This document shows, in pieces, positions 42,430 through 50,811 of a stretch of 64,000 bases of DNA (position 1 is its first letter; the number at the start of each line of letters is the position of its first letter). This stretch comes from Ardenticatenaceae bacterium. GTDB taxonomy: Bacteria; Chloroflexota; Anaerolineae; Promineifilales; Promineifilaceae. The position numbers were made by a program, and so were the translations under genes. Location of the stretch: assembly GCA_020634415.1 (NCBI GenBank), contig JACKBT010000012.1, positions 55,148 through 119,147 on the forward strand. Direction: 5' to 3'. The notes beneath the pieces are model-generated. The model saw only the letters and a list, made by a program, of their open reading frames with translations. It searched no databases and was not told the origin of the DNA.

Positions 42430-42541
42430 TGCGGAGCAGTTGTGTTATGTGCTGCAAAACCCTATCCTAACCACCTGTGATTTGTGAATTTTCCGCACTC
42501 TTTTGTTATTCGGAAGATTGAGAAAGGTTGGTGGGAACTTA

Positions 42542-44830
42542 TTATGGGGTCAATTCAACGTAGATTTTTGACAATAATAAGTGATCATCTAGCCAATGTC
42601 CATCTTCTCCCACGATATTCTGCCGAGTTTGGCTGGTGGTGTCTAGTAAAGCTACGTGAATATTGTAGGAACCGGGGGCAAGGTTGTGGGGCAGGATGAG
42701 GTTGTGGTGGGTTTGGTAGGATTGACCGGGCTGCCATTGGCTGGTAGGGGGATTGGGCTGGCGATCGGCCGTTTCTTTCAAACCGCCGCCTTCGTTCAAA
42801 ACATGTACCTGAACCTCATAATCAGCGGGTTGGCCGATGGCTTGCCAATAGAGTGTGACGTTAACTGTGTCGCCAGGCTGCGCCTGGCGGCGGTCATATT
42901 CGTAACCAACCAGCCGGATTTCGTTGTTGAAGTTTTGATTGAGTGGGTTGGGTACGGCACTGGTGTCTGCCGGTTCGAGGTTGATGCTGCCTAAGACCAG
43001 CGCATCACCCAACCCTGTGCCATCGGCGGCGGTGATGCCCAGGCGGTAGCCTTCTACGGGTGCATAGAGGCCGATGCTGAGGGTGGCGTGGGCAGGGGTG
43101 TAGGCTGTTTCTGGCAGGTAAAGGCGAATGGACTCGATGAAACGATCGCCGGGCTGCCACTGGTTGGCGGGGAAGTTGCCCAACCCCGGATGGGTGTCGC
43201 GCTGGGCGATGATGGTGCCGATGTCGTCTATGAGGTGGACAAAAAGGAGATAGTTGCCAGGTGGCTGGGCTGTTACTTCCCAGTAGAGGTCTATGTCGAG
43301 CGGTTGGCCTGGATGCAGGCTGGTTTGGTTGAGTTGGTAGCCGCGCAGGTTGACGAAGGCATCGAATTGGGCGTTGAGGGGGTTGGGGATGGGGGTGCTG
43401 GCGGTGAATGATTGGGGCCGGGCGTAGGCGGGGGCGAGGTAGGCGAAGAGGGCGATGAGGGTGAGGGCGGCCATGAGGAGGTTGGAGAAAACGGCCGTTC
43501 CCCTCTCCCCTCTTGGCAATTGCAGCAGCGATACCCACTCACTCAAGCCATAAAACGTCAGGATAGAGAGGGCGGGCAAGGCCGGAAAGAAAAATCGGCC
43601 CATTGGCCCGGCGGGGCTGACGAGCAGATAGTTGAAGACAACGGCAAAAAAGAGGGCCACATCGAGTGCCAGAATGGCGAGGGGAGAAAAGATGCATTTA
43701 TCCTCGGCGGTGCGGCGGATGAGGGGCAGGGCGAGGCCAGTTAGGGCGAGGCCGATGAACCAGCGTAGGGCGATGTAGATGGCATCGGGCATAGGAATTT
43801 GGCCGTAGCCAAAGCGTCCCCAGAGGCTTGTCCACAGGTAATCCAGTTCAAAAATAGCCACGCCCCAACTTTCGGATGGGTCGCGCACGCCCCACAGTTC
43901 GGTTAGCTTCTCGAAGCCGGTGGGTTCGCCGTAGAGGATTTGGTTACGGATGAACCACCAGCCAGAGAGGAGGAGGGCGATGAATAGGGAGAGAAGGCCG
44001 ACTTCGAGCCACTGCCGCCACTGTTTTTTCTGGTAGGCGACGATGGTGGCGGCGAGGGCGATGAGGGCGGCAACGGCCGTTAAATTAAACTTACTCAACA
44101 AAGCCAGCCCAAAGAGGATGCCCAACTTCACCCCCCAACGACGGCTCAGACCGTTAGGGTCTTGCAATAGTTGGATGCAGGCCAGGGTAACGGCCGTTCC
44201 CGTTAGAGCTGCGATCACGTCGTTGTTGATGGCTCCGGCCATGTAGACGAACATGGGGTTGAAGGCCACAAAAGCTGCGCCGCCGAGGGCGAGATACGGC
44301 CGTTTGGGCCAAATTGTGCGCCCCATAAGCCAGGTTAAATAGACCGTGCCCGCACCCATCAGCACATTAATAAAACGGACAATGTGTGCCGCGAGAGCTT
44401 CACCGCGCCAGGGAAAGGCTTCGTCGGTGCTGTGGAGGTATTGGTTTTTGTTGTCGTCGCCTACTTCCCAATAGCGATAGGCCCAAAAGGGGTTTTCGGG
44501 GGGCGAGTAGCAGACATCACGGCCTGTATCTATGCTGCCTGTAGCCAAAGCAGCAATGGCGTAAAAGAGAGGGGGGTGATGGCTTTGCGCTCGGCAGGAT
44601 AGTTCCCCTTGCACGGGCAGGGCGTGGTATTGCACGATGTAGCGCACGAAGCGGTAATGGCGTAGTTCGTCGGTGGCTTCGTGCAGGGGGTTGATGATGC
44701 TGGCGGCGATGCCGAGGAGGATGAAGGCGAGGAGGAGGAGGAGGGAGAGGCGAGGGGGGAGAGGCGAGGGGGGTGTCTCCCTTGCTCCGCTGTTCTGCTG
44801 TTCCCCTGCACTTGTACCAGATTGCGTCAC
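42542..44830 (-). CDS. GT-C glycosyltransferase with two beta modules (third of operon)
   Basis: 762 aa, GTG start at 44830, one base after the upstream stop; the upstream gene's last codons (GGAGAG) serve as ribosome site. TM1 precedes HEATDELRHYRFV (Asp54, Glu55) and QSHHPPLFYAIAA, the DUF2142/GT39-like active-site layout, with about ten helices to residue 480. Two beta modules follow (LHPGQPLDIDLYWEV and AQPGDTVNVTLYWQA). Confidence 0.82.
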   Translation of the reverse strand: MTQSGTSAGEQQNSGARETPPSPLPPRLSLLLLLAFILLGIAASIINPLHEATDELRHYRFVRYIVQYHALPVQGELSCRAQSHHPPLFYAIAALATGSIDTGRDVCYSPPENPFWAYRYWEVGDDNKNQYLHSTDEAFPWRGEALAAHIVRFINVLMGAGTVYLTWLMGRTIWPKRPYLALGGAAFVAFNPMFVYMAGAINNDVIAALTGTAVTLACIQLLQDPNGLSRRWGVKLGILFGLALLSKFNLTAVAALIALAATIVAYQKKQWRQWLEVGLLSLFIALLLSGWWFIRNQILYGEPTGFEKLTELWGVRDPSESWGVAIFELDYLWTSLWGRFGYGQIPMPDAIYIALRWFIGLALTGLALPLIRRTAEDKCIFSPLAILALDVALFFAVVFNYLLVSPAGPMGRFFFPALPALSILTFYGLSEWVSLLQLPRGERGTAVFSNLLMAALTLIALFAYLAPAYARPQSFTASTPIPNPLNAQFDAFVNLRGYQLNQTSLHPGQPLDIDLYWEVTAQPPGNYLLFVHLIDDIGTIIAQRDTHPGLGNFPANQWQPGDRFIESIRLYLPETAYTPAHATLSIGLYAPVEGYRLGITAADGTGLGDALVLGSINLEPADTSAVPNPLNQNFNNEIRLVGYEYDRRQAQPGDTVNVTLYWQAIGQPADYEVQVHVLNEGGGLKETADRQPNPPTSQWQPGQSYQTHHNLILPHNLAPGSYNIHVALLDTTSQTRQNIVGEDGHWLDDHLLLSKIYVELTP

Positions 44831-44831
44831 G

Positions 44832-46886
44832 TTACTCTCCAGTTTCTACCACCACTGCATTACGGCCGTCTACAGTTAAAATGCGCTCGTTGGTCATGGG
44901 GTCGTAGAGGCCGAAGACCATGCGCTGCCCGTTTTGGGGTGGAGGCAGTGTGTGCTGCTGTATAAATATATCGCCTTCGTACAGGGTTGTCGGATCGATC
45001 CACAGACCATCATCGCCGGTTAAGAATTGGCCGTCGCTGCTGAGGAGTTGGGCGAAGACGGAGAGGCGCGGGCCAGCGTAAACGCCGGGTGGCGGTGGAT
45101 TGCTGATGAGGGGGATGGGGGGCAGGGTTAACGGCCGTTCTACCTGCCAGGTTAACGATAAAGTGCCAGCGTGATAGGCACTGGCTAAGGCACAGAGGCC
45201 ATTTTGGAAACAGATGGGTTCCTCTGCACTCAAAAGGGGCTGGACGCGACCCAAAGAATAGCTGCCAATGTGCGCTTCACCTGTGGCCTGGTATGTATCA
45301 GCAAAGTCGCTGTGGGCTTCGGGGAAGCCGTAGAAGCTGAGGGGGGGCTGGGCCAGCAAAACTCTTTCGGGGTTGTACCAGCGGGGGCGAACGGCCGTTG
45401 TCACATCTATTTCCAGGGCGATTTTGTCCCAGGGGCCGGCCAGCAAGCTGGTCACACCAAAATCCGTCAGTTCCGTATGCTCGTTCAAATAATCAGCAAT
45501 ATCAGCAAAATCGGCTCGATAGAGAAAACGCACCAGCCCACGTTCCGGCCACTCCTGAAAGTAGTCGGGCAGATCGCGTAAGGCGATGGCGGCCAGCAGG
45601 AGGATGGCGAGGAGAGGGAGGAGGGGTGAGAGGCGAGAGGTGAGGGGCGAGAAGTGAGGGGCGAGAGGTAATTTGCCTCCTCTGCTCCCCTGCTCCCCTG
45701 CTCCCCTGCTAAAGGGGAGGGCTAACAGCAAAAAGGTTGCTGGTTGGGCCAAAATGGTGTGGCTGAGGCTGGCGGGAGGGATGCTGATGAAGGCGGGGGA
45801 GATGCCCGCGAGCCACCAGAGGAGGAGGAAGAGGTGGGGGGATGGGCGAGGGGCGAGGGGCGAATCGTAAATCGTAACTGTCGTTTCACTGCGGCTTCGC
45901 CCCTGTAAATCGTAAATCGTAAATCGAATAGCGGTGAGAACGCCGAGCCAAAAAACAATCGCGCCAAAGATGCCGAAGAGGGGGCGGTCGGCGATGTTGT
46001 AGAGCCATTCGCTGTCGCCGGTGGCGTGGAACATGCTGAGGGTGGTGAGGGTGTATTGCAGCAAGGGCTGGAAGTTGCCGGTACGGGCTTCGGTAACGGG
46101 CAGGGCGAGTTCGGCGACGCGGGCTTCGGATTCGGGCTGCTGTTGCAGGGTGAGGAGGAGGGGGAGAGTGAGAACGGCCGTTACGCCCAACCACACCAGC
46201 CATTGCCACCAGTGCCGCTTCAACATCCCCTTCACAAAAATGGTCAAATAGCCGCAATAGGCCAATAAAATAAGCGGCACGCCCCGTGCGGCGAAGTAGG
46301 TGTAGAGGCCGAGCGCAGTGAAGAGGGCGGATAAAATGTAATTGGTAATTGGGTAAATCGTAAATCGTAAATCGTAAATCGTGAATCGTGAATCCCCCCT
46401 GCTCCCTGTTAGTGCTTTCCAGAAAAAATAGAAGGCGAGCATTGCCAGCGGTGGCGTTAAGACGTGGCGCAGGCCGATGCGGGCGTACATGAGGGACCAG
46501 AAGCTAAGGGTGAGGGCGGTGGCGGCTATTAGGCCCACACGGCGATTGAAGAGCGAACGGCCGATGCGATACGTGAGCGCAATGGTGAGCAGACTGAGCA
46601 GCACAGACAGGTAGCGAATGCCCAGAAAGTTGCGCCCAAACAGGCCCAACATGATGGCGTTGAGGGCGTGGTAGAGGGCTTCGTGACCGGATGCGTCGGC
46701 GTAGTAGACGGCCAAATCACCATCCAGGACTTTTTGGGAGATGACAAGGGAGTTGATCAGTTCGTCGTCGCGCCAGCCGGGTGGGGTGGTTTCTAGCTGC
46801 CAGACGCGCAGGGCGAAGGCAAGGAGCAAGAGCAGGAGGAGGGACGATTGACGATTGACGATTGACGATTGACGATTGAGGATCAA
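44832..46886 (-). CDS. GT39-like glycosyltransferase (second of operon)
   Basis: 684 aa, TTG start at 46886, nine bases after GGAGAG in the upstream gene's last codons. The N-terminus is encoded by five GACGATT heptamers (NRQSSIVNRQSS), running into TM1. Catalytic GWRDDELINS (Asp40-Glu42) and GHEALYHALN follow, with about ten helices. In-frame heptamer arrays encode RFTIYDLRFTIYPI and similar loops. One beta module ends the protein (AQLLSSDGQFLTGDDG). Confidence 0.8.
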   Translation of the reverse strand: MILNRQSSIVNRQSSLLLLLLLAFALRVWQLETTPPGWRDDELINSLVISQKVLDGDLAVYYADASGHEALYHALNAIMLGLFGRNFLGIRYLSVLLSLLTIALTYRIGRSLFNRRVGLIAATALTLSFWSLMYARIGLRHVLTPPLAMLAFYFFWKALTGSRGDSRFTIYDLRFTIYPITNYILSALFTALGLYTYFAARGVPLILLAYCGYLTIFVKGMLKRHWWQWLVWLGVTAVLTLPLLLTLQQQPESEARVAELALPVTEARTGNFQPLLQYTLTTLSMFHATGDSEWLYNIADRPLFGIFGAIVFWLGVLTAIRFTIYDLQGRSRSETTVTIYDSPLAPRPSPHLFLLLWWLAGISPAFISIPPASLSHTILAQPATFLLLALPFSRGAGEQGSRGGKLPLAPHFSPLTSRLSPLLPLLAILLLAAIALRDLPDYFQEWPERGLVRFLYRADFADIADYLNEHTELTDFGVTSLLAGPWDKIALEIDVTTAVRPRWYNPERVLLAQPPLSFYGFPEAHSDFADTYQATGEAHIGSYSLGRVQPLLSAEEPICFQNGLCALASAYHAGTLSLTWQVERPLTLPPIPLISNPPPPGVYAGPRLSVFAQLLSSDGQFLTGDDGLWIDPTTLYEGDIFIQQHTLPPPQNGQRMVFGLYDPMTNERILTVDGRNAVVVETGE
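45621..45669 (-). repeat. Seven heptamers GAGNGGY in a GT39 gene
   Basis: GAGGGGT, GAGAGGC, GAGAGGT, GAGGGGC, GAGAAGT, GAGGGGC, GAGAGGT run without gap. Each differs from the next by one or two bases but the period is exact. Confidence 0.85.
45680..45711 (-). repeat. CTGCTCCC octamer array
   Basis: Three to four CTGCTCCC units, directly beside the GAGNGGY heptamers, in the same protein loop. Confidence 0.75.
45844..45926 (-). repeat. Compound repeat GGGCGAG x3 and GTAAATC x3
   Basis: GGGCGAG, GGGCGAG, GGGCGAA (45844-45864), a unique core with TGTCGTTTCAC and CTTCGCCCCTG, then GTAAATC three times (45905-45925). The core is also present near 48404-48430 in the adjacent gene, so both copies probably derive from one mobile segment. 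Confidence 0.85.
46353..46394 (-). repeat. Six heptamers GTAAATC/GTGAATC
   Basis: GTAAATC four times, then GTGAATC twice, exactly tandem. On the minus strand, three heptamers code for the seven residues RFTIYDL, because 21 bases equal seven codons. Confidence 0.9.
46843..46877 (-). repeat. Five exact GACGATT heptamers at a start codon
   Basis: Five perfect units (35 bases) code the first residues of the second GT39 protein right after its TTG start. Confidence 0.95.
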
Positions 46887-46888
46887 GG

Positions 46889-48955
46889 TTACTGCTCTCC
46901 GGTGAGGGTTAGGGTGGTGAGTTGGATGTGGTCGCCGAGGGGTGTGCCGTTGAGGCTGAGAGGGAGGCGTTGTTTGGTGCTGGGGTTGTAGAAGCCGATG
47001 ATGAGGGGGTAGGTGTGTGCGGCGACTGTCTCCGGCACCACAAATTCATGTAACTGCACCATCAGATCGCCCGACTGCCAGGCGTAACCAGGGGCATCCA
47101 GGCGGTCGGCTTGAGCGAGGGGTGTGCCGTCGTCACCAATGAGATGGGTGAAAAGGATGGCATCGGGCAGCGGCCGATTGACGCGCCATAAGGTGGTTAA
47201 GCGCACCATTTCTCCTGGCAGGGGGACGAGTGTTTGCAGGTCGTAGCCTAGTAATGTGGCAGCATCGTCGCCAACGGTGATGGCTGGTGTGGCTTCAAAA
47301 TGGGTCAGCAGTTTATCGGTGTTGGTAATTTGGTAGATGTCGAGGGGGCGGTCGGCATCGGTGGGGCGGAGGGGGAGGGATTGTTGGCGAACGGCCGTGT
47401 CGTCTAAATAATCGGCCAATGCAGGCGCAATAGGGGTGAAACCAGGAATGATGATGGTGCTGTGTGGTTCGTGCGGCCAGATGAGACTGGCGCGGGCATC
47501 GAACCAGCGCAAGGTGATATGGGGGTTATGTAAAGTTACTTGGGCCAGAGCGGGGCTGTGGAAAGGGGCGGGGGTGATGGTGGAAACGGCCGTTGCCCCC
47601 ACGCCCTGCTCATTCAAATAGCGCATGGCCGTCATCATTGTTGTTTCATACTGCACCCGCACGGCAGGGTCATTGGCCCAGATAGTGAAGTAGTTGCGAG
47701 TGGTGGAAACGGCCGTGAAGGTGAAGAGTAAAACGTAAAACGTAAAACGTAAAACGTAAGATGTGGTGGCCCAGTCTCTAGTCTCTAGTCTCCAGTTTCC
47801 CAATTTTGCCAACGCAATCGCAGGTAAGAGGTAAATCATCGGTTGTGCGCCGATGGCCTGGGTGGTGGCTAGTTCGGGGCCGGTGATGAGGACGGGGGAG
47901 ATGCCGAGCAGCAGCCAGACGAGGTTGAAGAAGCTGGGGGTGTGGCGGTGGCGCAGGCTTTGCCAGAGGGTGATGAGCAGTCCGGCGTAGAAGAAGATGC
48001 CCATAACGGGGTTGAGAAACGGCCGTCCAGGGATGTTGTAACGCCAGGTATGATCGCCCTCGATGGTGAACAGGCGCAAACTGGCGAGGGTGTTTTGCCA
48101 GAGGGGTTTGAAGTTGCCGTCGAGAACGGCCGTTAGCGGCACGCTTAATTCATCCACCCGCACCTCCACATCGGGGTGGGTATACAGGTAATAAAAAAGG
48201 GGTAAGCCCACGATGGCAGCTACCAACAAGGTGAGGATGGTTCCCCGCCAGGTTTGCTTGAATAACGGCCGATTCAGCACCAACCAAAAGCCCAGCATGG
48301 CCGGAAACACTAGCCATAACACGCGTGCAGGCAAGTAGACATAGAAGGTAAGACCTAGAAAAAGACCGGCAAGAAGGTAATTGGTAATGGGGTAAACTGT
48401 AAATGTCGTTTCACGACGACTTCGCTTCTGTAAAGCGTAAAACGGAAATCGTAAATCCCCCTGGCCCCTCTGCGTTCCCCGCCAAAAAAAGTAAACGGCG
48501 AAGACAAACAAAGTGGGCAAAAGTGTGGAGCGCAGCATTTGGCGGCCTGTCATTTGTGGCCAGAAGCTGACGGCCAGCCCGGCGGCGGTGAGGAGGGCGG
48601 TGGGGTGGTTAAAGGCGCGGCGGACCCAACTGTAGGTGATGGCAATGAGGAGGAGGCTGGCGAAAACGGCCGTTAATCGCCCTGCCAAATAGGTTGGCCC
48701 CAATAAGGCCATCAGCCCCGCTGTGGCGTAATCGTAAAGAGGTTCGCGGCCATAGCCAATGGTGAAGTAGATCGGCCGTTCGCCATTGACCACCTGCCAG
48801 GCTGAAAGGCCATGATCGGCTTCATCGTGGGTAAGGCCAGGGGGGGCTTCTGTGAGATGGTAGAGGCGGAGGAAGACGGCCGTTAACAAAATCAGCCATA
48901 TCCAGCCCCGAAACCCCATCAACTTGTGCAGACTCTCCAATCTCTCAATCTCCAT
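46889..48955 (-). CDS. GT39-like glycosyltransferase (first of operon)
   Basis: 688 aa. TM1 (LILLTAVFLRLYHL) precedes the acidic motif GLTHDEADHG (Asp44, Glu45) and YGREPLYDYATAG. About ten helices follow, and one beta module ends the protein (LPGEMVRLTTLWRVNRPL to LIIGFYNPST). Heptamer arrays at 47728-47793 and 48430-48457 are translated as membrane-compatible segments (YVLRFTFYVLLF). It starts the three-gene operon. Envelope polysaccharide or glycan assembly is the likely job. Confidence 0.82.
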   Translation of the reverse strand: MEIERLESLHKLMGFRGWIWLILLTAVFLRLYHLTEAPPGLTHDEADHGLSAWQVVNGERPIYFTIGYGREPLYDYATAGLMALLGPTYLAGRLTAVFASLLLIAITYSWVRRAFNHPTALLTAAGLAVSFWPQMTGRQMLRSTLLPTLFVFAVYFFWRGTQRGQGDLRFPFYALQKRSRRETTFTVYPITNYLLAGLFLGLTFYVYLPARVLWLVFPAMLGFWLVLNRPLFKQTWRGTILTLLVAAIVGLPLFYYLYTHPDVEVRVDELSVPLTAVLDGNFKPLWQNTLASLRLFTIEGDHTWRYNIPGRPFLNPVMGIFFYAGLLITLWQSLRHRHTPSFFNLVWLLLGISPVLITGPELATTQAIGAQPMIYLLPAIALAKLGNWRLETRDWATTSYVLRFTFYVLLFTFTAVSTTRNYFTIWANDPAVRVQYETTMMTAMRYLNEQGVGATAVSTITPAPFHSPALAQVTLHNPHITLRWFDARASLIWPHEPHSTIIIPGFTPIAPALADYLDDTAVRQQSLPLRPTDADRPLDIYQITNTDKLLTHFEATPAITVGDDAATLLGYDLQTLVPLPGEMVRLTTLWRVNRPLPDAILFTHLIGDDGTPLAQADRLDAPGYAWQSGDLMVQLHEFVVPETVAAHTYPLIIGFYNPSTKQRLPLSLNGTPLGDHIQLTTLTLTGEQ
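47728..47793 (-). repeat. Heptamer arrays GTAAAAC x4 and AGTCTCY x3
   Basis: GTAAAAC four times (47728-47755), then AGTCTCT, AGTCTCT, AGTCTCC (47773-47793). Both are in frame in the first GT39 gene. Confidence 0.9.
48430..48457 (-). repeat. Four heptamers GTAAANC
   Basis: GTAAAGC, GTAAAAC, GGAAATC, GTAAATC, preceded by the TGTCGTTTCAC/CTTCGC core shared with 45865-45905. Confidence 0.8.
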
Positions 48956-49030
48956 AAGCTTAGCGGCTCAACCTTCCATCGCCGCGATCTTACAAAAGAG
49001 CCACCAGAAAACAACTACGAACACCCTCCC

Positions 49031-49064
49031 AAACAAAAACGCCACGCTGGTTAAACGTGGCGTT
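49031..49064 (-). terminator. Terminator of the infC-rpmI-rplT operon
   Basis: A 9-bp stem AACGCCACG/CGTGGCGTT (49039-49047 with 49056-49064), followed on the minus strand by a T run, just beyond rplT. Confidence 0.85.
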
Positions 49065-49097
49065 CTGTTCAAAGAGGGAGTGGTTAGCTGACAGTGT

Positions 49098-49451
49098 TTA
49101 GCTAAGAGCTTGTTTGGCTATATCTACAACGGCCGTAAAAGCCGCATCATCTCGCACCGCCAAATCAGCCAACACCTTGCGATCTAACTGCACATTGGCT
49201 AATTTCAGGCCGTGAATCAGACGGCTGTAGCTCAGACCATTTTGACGGGCACCCGCATTAATACGAGCAATCCACAAACGGCGAAAATCCCGACGACGAC
49301 GACGACGATCCCGGTACGCATACCAGTAAGATTTCATCATCGCTTCATTGGCCCGGCGGAACAGCTTACTGCGTGATCCCCATTGGCCCTTCGTCATCCG
49401 AAGAATCTTCTTATGACGACGTTGTGTTACAACACCACCTTTAACTCTCAT
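49098..49451 (-). CDS. rplT: 50S ribosomal protein L20
   Basis: 117 aa. The classic L20 signature is present: [20 protein letters not shown] and [20 protein letters not shown], with the C-terminal [19 protein letters not shown]. It binds 23S rRNA early in 50S assembly. Third gene of the infC-rpmI-rplT operon. The only ACGGCCGT in the operon lies at the 3' end of this gene. Confidence 0.98.
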   Translation of the reverse strand: MRVKGGVVTQRRHKKILRMTKGQWGSRSKLFRRANEAMMKSYWYAYRDRRRRRRDFRRLWIARINAGARQNGLSYSRLIHGLKLANVQLDRKVLADLAVRDDAAFTAVVDIAKQALS

Positions 49452-49520
49452 TGCTTATACCTCGCATTTTAAGAAGCTCTGGACACTCAAGCCTTTCGAC
49501 CGAGGCCAGGCAGCGACAAA

Positions 49521-49769
49521 TTACTTAGGCGGATTCGCCTTGTATTTTTTCAAATAAGGAGCCAAACGCTTAATGCGGCGACGATCACCAGCACTTGTTA
49601 CTTCCAGCATCTTGGAGAATTTTCTCTTCATACGCTTAGAAGTACGCCGGCGTAAATGGCTTTTGCCACCCTTTGTTCTCATAACCTTACCAGTGCTGGT
49701 AACGCGGAAACGCTTGGCAGCTGCTTTATATGTTTTCAATTTATAATTTTTCGTTTTCGCCTTTGCCAT
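49521..49769 (-). CDS. rpmI: 50S ribosomal protein L35
   Basis: 82 aa from ATG 49769, preceded by GAGG; an in-frame ATG at 49787 belongs to the leader. The sequence AAAKRFRVTSTGKVMRTKGG and HLRRRTSKRMKRKFS is typical of L35. It stands between infC and rplT. Confidence 0.97.
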   Translation of the reverse strand: MAKAKTKNYKLKTYKAAAKRFRVTSTGKVMRTKGGKSHLRRRTSKRMKRKFSKMLEVTSAGDRRRIKRLAPYLKKYKANPPK

Positions 49770-49787
49770 ATCTTTACCCTCTTGCAT

Positions 49788-49811
49788 AAAAAAAACCCGT
49801 AAGGGCTTTTT
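49788..49811 (-). terminator. Attenuator-like hairpin before rpmI
   Basis: On the minus strand, AAAAAGCCC and GGGTTTTT form a stem with a 4-nt loop, ending in eight Ts only 20 bases before rpmI. It may partly terminate transcripts between infC and rpmI, as in known L20-controlled operons. Confidence 0.7.
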
Positions 49812-49852
49812 CTATCGGTCTATCAGCTCATTCGTTAAACACTGCGGGCTGA

Positions 49853-50398
49853 TTAGGTACTTGGAACCAGCATCAGAGACATGTTCCAGCCTTCCATTGT
49901 TGGTTGTTGCTCCACTTCGGCAACATCTTGCAACTCTTCGGCAATCTCTTCCAAAGCTTTTTGGCCGATTTCGGGATAATCCCGTTCCCGTGCCTTAAAC
50001 TTTACCTGGAACCGTACCTTTTTACCTTCTTCTAACCACTCTCTTGCTTTTTTAACTTGAATACCCCGATGAAACGTATCTGTTCGTGGTGTTAGCTTCA
50101 AAGTTTTTATTTCGATCTTGGTTTGCCGTTTTTGAGCTTCCCGCACCTTTTTGGTCTGTTCATAAGCAAATTTGCCATAATCCATAATACGACAGACAGG
50201 TGGTTTAGCATTGGGCGCAACCTCAACCAAATCTAACTCGGCTTCGATTGCCATTTGTCGCGCTTCATCAGTGGGGACAACCCCATGATTGGTGCCATTA
50301 TGATCAATCAGACGAACCTCTCGCACACGAATTTGCCGATTGGTTCGGTAATCAACCGTATCTGGTCTTCGTCTTGTTTGTTTTCTCGTTCTTCTCAA
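49853..50398 (-). CDS. infC: Translation initiation factor IF-3
   Basis: 181 aa. N-domain YRTNRQIRVREVRLIDHNG and EARQMAIEAELDLVEVAP, linker VCRIMDYGKFAYEQ, and C-domain IKTLKLTPRTDTFHRGIQVK, all typical of IF-3. The start codon appears to be TTG (50398) with no clear ribosome site. infC genes often use rare starts, which lets IF-3 control its own synthesis. Confidence 0.95.
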   Translation of the reverse strand: MRRTRKQTRRRPDTVDYRTNRQIRVREVRLIDHNGTNHGVVPTDEARQMAIEAELDLVEVAPNAKPPVCRIMDYGKFAYEQTKKVREAQKRQTKIEIKTLKLTPRTDTFHRGIQVKKAREWLEEGKKVRFQVKFKARERDYPEIGQKALEEIAEELQDVAEVEQQPTMEGWNMSLMLVPST

Positions 50399-50483
50399 AT
50401 TTTATTAGTTAGCAACCTATGATGGTATTCGTCGCCATCAACAGGCCAATCAAAGAATTATTACTCTCCAAATAGTGTGACAT

Positions 50484-50509
50484 TAAAAACTCTGGTGGAA
50501 CACCAGAGT
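50484..50509 (-). terminator. Terminator upstream of infC
   Basis: A 9-bp stem ACTCTGGTG/CACCAGAGT with a 3-nt loop, followed by five Ts on the minus strand. It separates the small membrane gene from infC. Confidence 0.75.
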
Positions 50510-50600
50510 ATGTGGAAATATATCACATGCACAGGAGAGCGTCAACAGCAGCCAGTGATTTTTAGACTGGGGATGGGGTGGGAGTCTGTTCAGTTACCGT

Positions 50601-50801
50601 CTATTGTAATACCAGGTTGAGGGCGATGAGGAGAATGAACATGACACCGGCTAGAATGAAAACACGACGTAAGTCTTTCAGAACGTAGGCGTATTCGACC
50701 TGAAAATCATCGGTTTGTTTTTTGGAGGGTTCAGCGAATTTTTCACTGACAGATGGTCTGTTGGGGGTTGGTTTGGAGGTGCGTCTTACTTTTTTGCTCA
50801 T
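50601..50801 (-). CDS. Small single-helix membrane protein
   Basis: 66 aa. A basic N-terminus (SKKVRRTSKPTPNRPS) is followed by one C-terminal TM helix (VFILAGVMFILLIALNLVL). No family is recognised. It begins 10 bases after the sortase gene, so it probably shares that transcript and acts at the membrane. Confidence 0.6.
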   Translation of the reverse strand: MSKKVRRTSKPTPNRPSVSEKFAEPSKKQTDDFQVEYAYVLKDLRRVFILAGVMFILLIALNLVLQ

Positions 50802-50811
50802 ACAAATTCCT

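Noticed and set aside
45600..48460. CRISPR array
   Set aside because: Repeats are 7-8 bases, directly tandem and translated, with no 25-40 base repeat and no spacers or cas genes.
50399..50600. A riboswitch or known ribosomal leader upstream of infC
   Set aside because: Only a terminator hairpin for the upstream gene is evident; I see no conserved leader motif.
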